From contig NC_061508.1 in assembly GCF_022539505.1 (NCBI RefSeq), forward strand, positions 98,683,276 to 98,747,275: 64,000 nucleotides of DNA, in the 5' to 3' direction. The notes beneath the pieces are model-generated. The model searched no databases. It saw nothing but the letters and a program-made list of their open reading frames with translations, and was not told where the DNA came from. The position numbers and the translations under genes are program-made. Shown piece by piece: positions 1 through 8,527 of this stretch. Numbering within the stretch: position 1 is the first letter of the stretch; every line of letters starts with the position of its first letter. The stretch is from Lolium rigidum. Its lineage: Eukaryota > Streptophyta > Magnoliopsida > Poales > Poaceae.

Positions 1-2106
1 TAATCATCTTTTGTTTGCAGATGACTCGATGGTGCTGCTGAATGCTACTGAACAGTGTGCCCAACATCTGCAAAGGACTCTCAACTTATACGAGAATTGC
101 TCGGGGCAAACAATAAATCTCGATAAGTCGGCGGTGATGTTCAGCCATAATACACCGAGGCATGTAAGGAACCGGGTGATGAATACTCTCAGAATCTCCT
201 CAGTGGCTTGGAGCGAGCGATATTTGGGGCTGCCTGTATATGTTGGAAGAGCTAGATCAAAGACCTTCGAATATCTCAAAGAAAGAGTCTGGAACCGGAT
301 CCAAGGGTGGAAGGAAAAAACTTTATCAAAGGCAGGAAAGGATGTGCTGATCAAAGCCTGTGCCCAGGCAATCCCCACCTTCGCTATGTCCTGTTTTGAT
401 ATCACTAAAACCTTGTGTGATGAGATGAGTGCGATGATATGCCGTTATTGGTGGGCTCAACAGGAGAAAGAAAATAAAACCCACTGGCTCAGTTGGGAAA
501 AACTATCTCTGCCGAAGAAGGAGGGAGGTTTGGGTTTCAGGGATTTGCATAGCTTTAACATTGCCATGCTAGCTCGTCAGGCGTGGAGGCTGCTCACTAC
601 CCCAGATTCTCTTTGTGCACAAGTTCTGAAGGCAAAGTACTTCCCAGAGGGCAATGTTCTGTCTGCAACCCACATGCCAGGCATGTCTTACACATGGAGG
701 AGTATATTAAAGGGGATTGAGCTTCTGAAAGAAGGACTGATTTGGAGAGTGGGCGATGGTTCGGAGATCCGTATATGGTGTGATCCGTGGATCAATCGCA
801 ACGGCTTAAGATTGCCGGTTACCCCCAAAGGACAAAATATCATATCTAAGGTTGCTGACCTCATTAATCCAATCTCTGGGAATTGGGACGAGGAGCTTGT
901 CAGGGCGACTTTCTGGGTCCAGGACGCTGATATCATTCTTGGCACGCCAATCCGGGATGACATTGAAGACTTCTATGCATGGCAGCCCGACCCTATGGGA
1001 GTCTTTTCCGTGAAGTCTGCGTATAAGATCCATGTCCAGATGATGAGGAAAGCAAGTGCAACAAGGCCAGGAGCTCCAAGTGAAGCTGATCCAATCTGGG
1101 CAAAAATCTGGGCATTGCCGTGTCCTATGAAGGTGAAACAGTTTGCCTGGCGATTTACGCATAATAGCCTACCTCTTCGGCTGAATATTAAACGTAGAGG
1201 TATGGAAATTGACACTCTCTGCCCCATGTGCCACAGGCAGGATGAGGATGGTGCACATATCTTTCTAAGGTGTAAACAGGTTAGAGCTTGTTGGAGACTA
1301 ATGCAGATGGAGGAGCTCCGCACCAAGCTTTGCGAGTGTGCAAACGCTAGGGAGATGATGTGGGCTGTTCTGCAATTGAGTACGGAAATCCAACTGAAGG
1401 TGCTCATTCTGTGCTGGCAATGGTGGAGTGCAAGAAATAGTGCAAATGCAGGGGATAAACGGAGGAAGCCAGAGGCTGTGTGTTCTCTGACCAGTAAATG
1501 GGTCGCTGACTCTAAAGAATTCTTTCTGAAGGGGATGTCCGCTAGTTCAAAACAGGGGACTAAATGGAGCAGGCCAACAGGCGATACGCTGAAGATCAAT
1601 ACAGATGGATCATACTTTCCTGGGACTAACCATGGGGGCTGGGGCTTCATCATTCGAGATGCTGATGGCGATGTGCGAGGATCGGGGTATGGGCATCTAC
1701 AGCACATAAGAGACCCTCTTCGTGCAGAAGCGGAGGCCTGCGTCCAAGCGATTCAGGCTGCAGCTAGCTGGGGCATGACCCGGATACACATCGAGACAGA
1801 TTCTACCACTCTTGCTGAAGCACTCCAGAGCTCAAAGTACGATCGCATGACCAATGGTGTAATTTTTAAGGAGGCTAGGGCCTTTATTCGCTTAAATTTC
1901 AGTTCCTGTGTGAGTAGCTACTGTCCCAGGACCTGTAACAAAGCAGCACATGTGTTAGCTGCAATGGGTGCTAGGTGTGAGCGTGATGAGATGTTGTTTA
2001 TGGCTGATGCCGCACCTGACACTGTTAATTCGTTGGTGGCCAGCGATTGTGCTGTGTCATTTGAGTAATGGAATCGTGGTGTTCCACTTCAAAAAAAAAA
2101 AAAAAA
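1..2106 (+). mobile_element. LINE (non-LTR retrotransposon), 3' part, left end outside window
   Basis: The stretch carries the C-terminal half of a LINE ORF2 followed within 25 bases by a run of A (2091-2106), the usual 3' end of a non-LTR element. Sequence homologous to the intron of the CW-MBD gene (compare 10486 onward) resumes directly after the A run. The element therefore sits in the intron after exon 2 of copy A, in antisense orientation. The 5' end and the matching target duplication lie outside the window. Confidence 0.9.
2..2068 (+). CDS. LINE ORF2 C-terminal part: RT end, zf-RVT, RNase H
   Basis: The frame is open for about 688 codons from the window edge to a stop at 2066-2068. 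It enters at the FADD motif of the reverse transcriptase palm. A zinc-binding zf-RVT segment follows near 1,220-1,300, with a CPMC pair and an H/C pair (HIFLRC). A plant-type RNase H domain lies at about 1,590-1,980. Its acidic residues are visible in the motifs NTDGS, AEAEA and ETDS, followed by a conserved NKAAH. RNase H would remove RNA from the RNA/cDNA hybrid during target-primed reverse transcription. The frame has no stop or shift, so the copy is fairly young in this part. Endonuclease and most of the RT are off-window. Confidence 0.9.
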   Translation, partial: NHLLFADDSMVLLNATEQCAQHLQRTLNLYENCSGQTINLDKSAVMFSHNTPRHVRNRVMNTLRISSVAWSERYLGLPVYVGRARSKTFEYLKERVWNRIQGWKEKTLSKAGKDVLIKACAQAIPTFAMSCFDITKTLCDEMSAMICRYWWAQQEKENKTHWLSWEKLSLPKKEGGLGFRDLHSFNIAMLARQAWRLLTTPDSLCAQVLKAKYFPEGNVLSATHMPGMSYTWRSILKGIELLKEGLIWRVGDGSEIRIWCDPWINRNGLRLPVTPKGQNIISKVADLINPISGNWDEELVRATFWVQDADIILGTPIRDDIEDFYAWQPDPMGVFSVKSAYKIHVQMMRKASATRPGAPSEADPIWAKIWALPCPMKVKQFAWRFTHNSLPLRLNIKRRGMEIDTLCPMCHRQDEDGAHIFLRCKQVRACWRLMQMEELRTKLCECANAREMMWAVLQLSTEIQLKVLILCWQWWSARNSANAGDKRRKPEAVCSLTSKWVADSKEFFLKGMSASSKQGTKWSRPTGDTLKINTDGSYFPGTNHGGWGFIIRDADGDVRGSGYGHLQHIRDPLRAEAEACVQAIQAAASWGMTRIHIETDSTTLAEALQSSKYDRMTNGVIFKEARAFIRLNFSSCVSSYCPRTCNKAAHVLAAMGARCERDEMLFMADAAPDTVNSLVASDCAVSFE

Positions 2107-2305
2107 GTACAAATTATTTACACCCCTATAGGCAGTAGGACTTAAATCAGTGGTATTCAGCATAGTAGTTATAGTACAAAACAGAGCAAGTATGCATCTA
2201 GCTATCTGAGATCTAAAGAGCCAAGACCCAGCGGCATAAAACAACTGGAACATCATTTTCTCAGAATAATAACTACAATACTAGGCAAAAAAAAGTATTA
2301 CTCAC

Positions 2306-4094
2306 ACGTCAGCGAATGTGCTGCAACCTTCACTTCTTATAGATATTGTCCTTTCCCACCCAAGAGGGGTCTGATAGATGCATGGTCTATCAATCGCCCA
2401 GAACCCATCATCTTGTGATATATCCGCTGGATCATCGCATGAGACTCCAGGCTTCCACCCATGGACATGTTCGCAAAGAAAAGGAACATGTCTACTTTTG
2501 TCCCGAATTTCATCATATTTTATTTTGGTGGGAATGAGTCTCCATTTCAAGCACTTACCACATTGTACAGCATATGTATCAATAGAGTATTTTATTTTTT
2601 TAGGCGGAATACGTAGGGGGGTTTCTTCATGGCCACTGTCATAAGGAACAATTTGAAATGATGTACTTTTAGAGGAGTGTGTAGTGGCATCCCCTTGGTC
2701 TGCGACCTTGTCAGATAACATCTCATTGCTCTTGCTTGATGGTGGAAGAGATAATGAATTCTCATCAGAGTTGAGCACAGGATTATCCAGTCTGGACTCC
2801 GTAGCACTTAGTTCCCTGTTGGAGTAGATGGCAAAAGTTTCACTGCCAACGGGAAAGTGCTTGATAGCAAAACAAAAGATGTGTAAAATAAATGTACAAG
2901 CTGAGTGAACACCATAATCATGCAAAGAGGGTGAGATGAAAGCCTAATTATAGTAAATCTTTCCATTTCCCTGGATAAACATCAAGATAGCATTACCATT
3001 AGAACCGTACAAACCTCCAGAAATCAGGTTCACTATGGTATGACATAAACCTATAACATTGAACAGCTTACATAACAAGAGCTAACATAAAGTTCTGAGA
3101 TCCCTAGGATACATTCCAAAATTCTATTAGCAACAGAGAGTCGAAACATAACACTTCATCAGTATACTTAGGGCGTCGACAATCCAATTCACCGACATAA
3201 CTCGCAAATATACATTTAACAGCTTGAGCAAATGTAACAATGCTCCAAAACCCTTGGCTAGATCAAGCTAGATACTACTAACCAAGAATTCATCAGCGTT
3301 AGAAACATAGCAATGTACTAGCTCCGTTCCGAAAGAAAAAGTGAAAGGGCAAGTAAATAATACCAATTGCAACAGTAAATCGAATGTACCAATTGCAACA
3401 GCAGACGGCCCTACTCTTGAAACAGCCCATGCATGCTAATCTAGCAAATTAGAGACAGTAAATCGACTGTACCAATTGCAACAGTAGACAGCCCTACTCT
3501 TGAAACGGACCCGGCATGCTAATCAAACCAAACCAGCAAGAGGCGGAGAGCCGAGGTGGCGGGCGAAGAGGTAGACCTGAAGCGCCTCCAGCGGCGGCTT
3601 TTCGGTGGCCTATCATCGGGGTCCCCAGCCCCCGCCGGCGGCGGTGGACGCTTGAGGAGGCGATCCTCCTGGTCCTGGAGGCGGCGGGCTTCGCAGGCGG
3701 CTTCGAGCCTAGGGAAGAGCTCGGCCTTGAGGGCGGAGCTGCTTGGCAACAATGGGAGTGGGGAGTCGGGCTCTCCCGTGTCCGCGTCGTCCTCCGACTC
3801 AGCGGCGGCGGCGTCCTCCCATTTCGCCTCGTCCTCCAACTCGGCGGCAGCGGCGGCGGCCCACTCCGCCTCGTCCTCCGAATCAGCGGCGACGTCGACG
3901 TCGACGTCGTCCTCCGACTCAGCCCCCGGGACATGGTCCTCCCACTCCGGCTCGGGGCTGGCGCCTACGGACGTGAAGGTGGTAAGCGGAGGAGGAGGGG
4001 AGTCGGAGGGGTGGTGGCGGCCCTCCGCATGGCCTCCCTGCGTGTTGGTGCGGGGGCTCACGGGCTCGGTGGTGGGGTCTGGAGCAAAGGTCAT
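2306..4094 (-). CDS. CW zinc finger / MBD-type protein, copy A, exons 1-2 (3' exons off-window)
   Basis: Exon 1 is 4094-3577 and exon 2 is 2842-2306. The intron begins GT after CAG at 3577 and ends AG before 2842. The join keeps the frame (two bases plus one) and gives about 351 residues so far. Residues 1-172 are acidic, alanine-rich and of low complexity, ending in a basic patch. Exon 2 holds a Ser/Asn-rich linker and then a CW domain (C-G-K-C-L-K-W-R, then two more cysteines). It closes with the first residues of an MBD fold (LGWER to FADV) at a strong GTGAGT donor (2300-2305). The family is known from plant MBD proteins that carry a CW finger; CW domains read histone H3 methyl-lysine, but the target here is inferred. 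The remaining MBD exons would lie to the left of the LINE. A Harbinger-like element sits about 95 bases upstream of the ATG. Whether the gene is expressed is unknown. Confidence 0.7.
3373..3524. repeat. tandem duplication in intron 1 of copy A
   Basis: Two 69-base segments (3373-3441 and 3456-3524) are nearly identical, with a period of 83 bases. They lie just downstream of the exon 1 donor on the minus strand. Copy B has a single version near 11790-11860. Confidence 0.85.
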
Positions 4095-4189
4095 CTTGCG
4101 GGTGGCAATGCTGCCTAGTACAGTAGTTGAGTCCTGAAATCGCGGAGTCCACTAGGGGAGAAGACTTTGAGGTTTGGGAGTGGTCTTTA

Positions 4190-5298
4190 GGCATCTCCAA
4201 CGCTACGACCAAACGGACTTATTCGGTCGTCCGATTTTGCCTCCGTCCGATTTTGCCTATTTGGATCGGCCTTCAAAGACGCGGATAGACTAGGACGTCT
4301 GTGGCTGTTTTTGTTTCCCAACGCGCAGAGATACCCAAATTACTATTCATCTTTGCCAACTACTAGTACTACCAGACCCAGCCAGCTCCGGCCCCGCCCC
4401 GGCGACCTCCGCGCGAACACGCACGCGGGGCAGCAGAGATGAGCTTGGCGAGGAGCCCCTCGCGCGCTGCACGGCCATGGCGGGCGTGGCGAGGCCGGCG
4501 AGGGCGCGGCGAGCCCCTGCGCGGCCATGGTGGGCGCGGCGAGCCCCTGCGACGGCGCCCCGCGTGGCACTCCGCGGGCCAGGATGGTGCGGCTTGTGAG
4601 CCCCCGCGTGGCGGGCGGCGCGGGTCGCGGTGGCGGGCGAGGGCGGCGCGGGGAACGGCTTGGGCGGGCGGCCTGGGCGAGGGCGGCGCGGGGCGCGGGG
4701 CGCGGCCTTGGAAGGCGAGGCCATGGCGGGCGGCGCGGGGCTCGCCCGTGGCGGATGAAAGCGGGGCGGGGCTCGTCCTGGGCAGCACGCGGGAGAGATG
4801 TTGCAGTGCGCGGCGCCGGCGGAGCAGCAGCGCGCGGGAGATGCTGCAGCGCGCGCCGACGAAGCAGCAGCGCGCGACCGGTGTGTCGAGTTGCCGCCGA
4901 CCATGGCCGTGGCTCGCGCGTCAGGCGACCGTGCTCGCGTCGACGAGCTTTGCCGCCGGAGCTTTTTTTGAAGCAGCAACTTCCGGCATGGATGAAAAAA
5001 AGTGAGGAGTCGGCAACGGGGTGCGGCCGGCGTGGGCGACGGCGGCAGTTGGCTAGGCCGGTCATCTCCATGGGAAAAAGATGACAGAGGAGAGAGAACA
5101 TGTGGGGCCATGTGGATAAAAACGGACGTCCCGAGCCATCCGGACAGACGCGAAGTCCGCCCAGATTTGGGTCAGGTTTGGGTTGCCCCGGACTTTAATG
5201 GCCGTCCGTTTTGCATTTGGGTCTGCGCGTTGGGACGCGTTTTTACCCAAACGGATGGTCTCCGATTTTGGGTTTGGGTCTCCGTGTTGGAGATGCCC
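4190..5298. mobile_element. PIF/Harbinger-type non-autonomous element
   Basis: Both ends carry the inverted repeat GGCATCTCCAAC (the right end has an extra G). They are flanked by TTA at 4187-4189 and 5299-5301, the target duplication typical of PIF/Harbinger. Subterminal sequence is rich in CGGAC and CCGAAT motifs. The interior (about 4430-4990) is extremely GC-rich with short imperfect repeats around GCGGCGAGCCCCTGCG. Its long overlapping ORFs on both strands have no recognisable domain and probably reflect base composition. No transposase is present. Confidence 0.8.
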
Positions 5299-5301
5299 TT
5301 A

Positions 5302-5597
5302 CCTTCTACGCAGGACTTGTCAAAACATGTGAGCAACAATGGACAGAGATTTGGTGCAACATGGTCGGATCCTTTTCTAAAAAGTAATTAAAAATTGTAT
5401 TTCTATGTTTCAGACGTAGACAGTATTTTATCTTACAAACGTGAAAAGTTTCAACTGAAAATAATGTGTATTTTGGACTACACGAAAATAACAAAATGTG
5501 AAGCTCAGAAAATAAAACATTTTGCAATTGAGGTTTTGTACGTTAGTGGGATATATCATCAGCTATTTTTAGAATTTTGTTACATGATATATTTTAC
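5302..5597. other. AT-rich spacer, nothing recognised
   Basis: This AT-rich stretch lies between the Harbinger-like element and the RTE fragment. Short ORFs on both strands look like chance. The last 20 bases form one side of the probable RTE target duplication. Confidence 0.5.
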
Positions 5598-6579
5598 AAC
5601 AATAACAACAAAGTCTTTATTTTCAAACAAGTTGGGGTAGGCTAGAGGTGAAATCCATAAAATCTCGTAACCAACTCATGGTTTTGGTACATGGATAGCA
5701 AGCTTTCACGCGGCTCTTTTCATGGCTAGTTTTTTTGTGGTACTCCAGTCCTTCAGATCTCCCTTTACGGACTCCTCACATGTCAAGTTTTGTCTACCCA
5801 TCCTCTCTTGACATTATCCGCAGGCTTTTAGCTGTCCACTATGCAGTAGAGTCTTAGACGATGTTAGACAAGCTTCTCTGCAATCGGTGCTACCCCAACT
5901 CTATCACGTATATCATCATTCCGGACTCGGTCCTTCCTCGTGTGGCCATATATCCATCTCAACATGCGCATCTCCGCCACACCTAACTGTTGAACATGTC
6001 GTCTTTTAGTCGGCTAACAGTCAGCGCCATACAACATTACGGGTCGAACCGCCATCCTATAGAACTTGTCTTTTAGCTTTTGTGGCACTCTCTTATCACA
6101 AAGAATGCCAGAAGCTTGGCGCCACTTCATCCATCCGGCTTGGTGGTTCATATCTTCACCGATATCCCCATCCTTGTGCATGATTGACCCCAAGTATCGA
6201 AAGGTGTCCTTCTAAGGCACCACCTGCCCATTCAGGCTAACCTCCTAGCTCCTCCTCGTACCTAGTAGTACTAAAAGCGCACATCATGTACTCAGTTTTA
6301 GTTCTACTAAGTCTAAAACCTTTTTTATTCCAAGGTTTGTCTCCATAGTTCTAACTTCCTATTGACCCCGTTCGACTATCATCGATTAGGACCACATCAT
6401 CCACAAAGAGCATACACCATGGGATATCTCCTTGTATATCTCTTGTGACCTCATCCATCACCAAATTAAATAGATAAGGGCTCAAAGCTGACCTCTGGTG
6501 TAGTCCTATTTTAATCGGGAAATCATCAGCATCGCTTGTGTGCAGGATCCAAAACATATTGGTTCTACTAAGCCGCCAT
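5598..6579 (-). mobile_element. RTE-clade LINE, 5'-truncated, degenerate
   Basis: The left end (CAACAATAACAACAAAG, then a CAAGTTGGGGTAGGCT core) is the conserved 3' end of grass RTE elements, read on the minus strand. At 6351-6557 the minus strand encodes an RT segment with the pieces SPYLF, VMDEV, GDIPW and FVDDVVL. The last corresponds to the F/YADD catalytic motif. Frames elsewhere are broken. Flanking sequences at about 5578-5597 and 6580-6599 (both start TGTTACAT) form a diverged target duplication, so the insertion is old. Confidence 0.85.
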
Positions 6580-6599
6580 TGTTACATAATATTTTAAAA

Positions 6600-6994
6600 C
6601 ATATTAGTATTTTTTCAATATGATGAGATCACTTGTGTGTAGGATCCAAAATAACTTTTCGGCAATACTGATCCTAATATAATTAGAAGAAAAATAATAG
6701 GCATATATTTATATTATGGGTCTCTAGGGCTTGAACACTACCTTAGGCCATCTCCGGCGGCAAGGTGCAAATAGACACGTAAGTGTCCGCTTAGGTCCGT
6801 ATGCGGCGGCCGCACGGATAGAAATAGTCCGCTATCTTTTTGGGATGTTCTACATCCCGAAAAGTGATCTCTATTTTAAAGAAGAAGTAAAAAAAAGTGC
6901 TAAAAATCATTGGAGAATTGGGCCAATATTTGTTCAACTGCTTCAAGAGTCACACTGTTGGTCTCGGATGGGTCTTGCAAGAGATGAAATTGAA
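6600..6994. other. spacer with a possible Harbinger end fragment
   Basis: Mostly AT-rich. A short GC-richer piece at about 6752-6830 starts TTAGGCCATCTCC, which resembles one end of a Harbinger-type element, but no partner end is visible. No gene is seen. Confidence 0.35.
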
Positions 6995-7177
6995 TCATAG
7001 TGCAGTCAATAGACTGATCTTAGACTTGTAAAGAGGTCCATTTGCCCTTAACTTGAAAACCACCCATTTCTCATTCCAATCAACAGCTTGTGGACTATGG
7101 AGTGAGAGCCAATCCATACCAACTATACCATCATAACTTTGGAGTGGCAAAATTTTAAAGGATGAAGAGAATTCCAA
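6995..7177 (-). pseudogene. Ty3/gypsy aspartic protease fragment
   Basis: The minus strand reads a short open stretch with the sequence LQSYDGIVGMDWLSLHSP. This matches the C-terminal part of Ty3/gypsy retropepsins, normally just before the reverse transcriptase. No LTR or RT remains beside it. It is a small relic of about 60 codons. Confidence 0.7.
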
Positions 7178-7211
7178 TTCACCACAAGTCCAATTACAAT
7201 GGAAAATCTAC

Positions 7212-7569
7212 TTTGGCTCATAGGTATAGATGCACCCACTATTCAAAATCATATTTCAAAATGTTTAAAATTTCTGAAGAAATATCAAGATGTACACCCA
7301 TTGATTCTATGTTCGCACACGAAGTTTGAAAGAAAAATATTATTTTTTGTGGCTAGTGTAAAAAAACAATTTCCGAGGCTCTAAAATAGCTTTTAACGAG
7401 ACATTTTTTTTACATAGTGCACACAAAATGTTTTTCCTGCCAAACTTTTGTGAGCTAACATAGAATGTGAGGATGCGTACTCAGGACTTTACTTCAAAAT
7501 TTTAAAATATTTTAAAACAAATTTAAAATACATATTTCATAATAGGTGCATCTAGACCTATGAGCCAAA
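7212..7569. mobile_element. MITE with 25-bp terminal inverted repeats
   Basis: The left end (7212-7236) and right end (7545-7569) are inverted copies of a sequence starting TTTGGCTCATAGGTATAGAT, with only a few mismatches. The roughly 360-base AT-rich interior has no coding capacity. I could not identify a clear target duplication, so the superfamily is open. Confidence 0.7.
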
Positions 7570-7639
7570 ACACCATATCCCAATTGGACTAGGAATCATC
7601 TTATATTGCAAGTCTTTGGCTTAGGCCTCCTGCCCTCCT

Positions 7640-8285
7640 GCCCACGAGCGTCCAATCAATACAACAACAATTACAATGATCAATGCTTTCTACAAATAAA
7701 TTCTCATTTATTTTTTTCCTTTGAAATGTCTATGCATGCCCTCTCTTTCTCCTGCAAACTTTAACAACATTCCAGTCCTGCGAATACTTCCAGCAATCCA
7801 AAAAAAAAAAAAAAAATCCCTAACTTGAGCTATCTGCAGCTTTCTGGTAAGCTTGTAGCCCATCTATTTTTTTTACCTACAAAAACTTTTCTTAGCCAAC
7901 CCTACCCCAATATTTTATGCTCTTAAGGAAAATGATGGTAGCTTTTACATGAAAACTATTATCGTATAGTTGGGTTGCATATTGCTCTGTCTTTTATCCT
8001 ACAAGAATCTCAACATAAGGTCAATTCTCATTTTATGTTTCCGCTGAATGTCAACAAAGCGCCATATCTGTCCATTTCTCTTGCAAACTTAACCTTTCAA
8101 TCCTGTGTATAATTCTAGCAATCCAAAAAAATCAGTTAACTATATATGTAACTCGATTGTCACAACAAGCTGATATTATTGTATCCCATCAATTTTTACC
8201 TACAGAAACTTCTGGTATCCATGCTCTACCTGATTTTTCGTTGGTTTCAACGAAATTGATGGTAGCTTATACTGGAAATTGTGCA
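7640..8285. repeat. diverged tandem duplication, about 330-bp unit
   Basis: Two blocks share the same order of landmarks. These are AATTCTCATTT, a TCTCTTGCAAACTT-like motif, AATCCTGYG, AGCAATCCAAAAAA, CCCATC..ATTTTTACCTAC, and GATGGTAGCTT. They start near 7691 and 8021. Divergence is high. The block lies downstream of the 3' end of MBD-like gene copy B and has no ORF of note. Confidence 0.6.
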
Positions 8286-8527
8286 CTTAAGGACATGCAC
8301 ATCTCACACACAACACAATGAGGTATAACCAAGGTGGCAGTTTTGAACTTTTATTAACTTTCCGCGACATCAGTCTGTTGAGATGTCAATCTCCCAAAAA
8401 CTTTCTCAATTCCATCTAAGCAGGAGGCAGCTATGGTGTAAACTAGGGGAGCAAGCTAAGGTATATCACATACAGGAACATGCTATCGCACTGGAGAGCG
8501 GCCTGACACTCTGCACTGGCTGGCATG

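Noticed and set aside
3516..4137. Long plus-strand ORFs opposite exon 1 of CW-MBD copy A
   Set aside because: They mirror a low-complexity GC-rich exon on the other strand; copy B shows the same shadow and only the minus strand has matching splice sites.
4343..5111. Overlapping 250-codon Arg/Ala/Pro-rich ORFs on both strands
   Set aside because: They occur in several frames of a very GC-rich transposon interior with no domain, start context or splice logic, so composition explains them.
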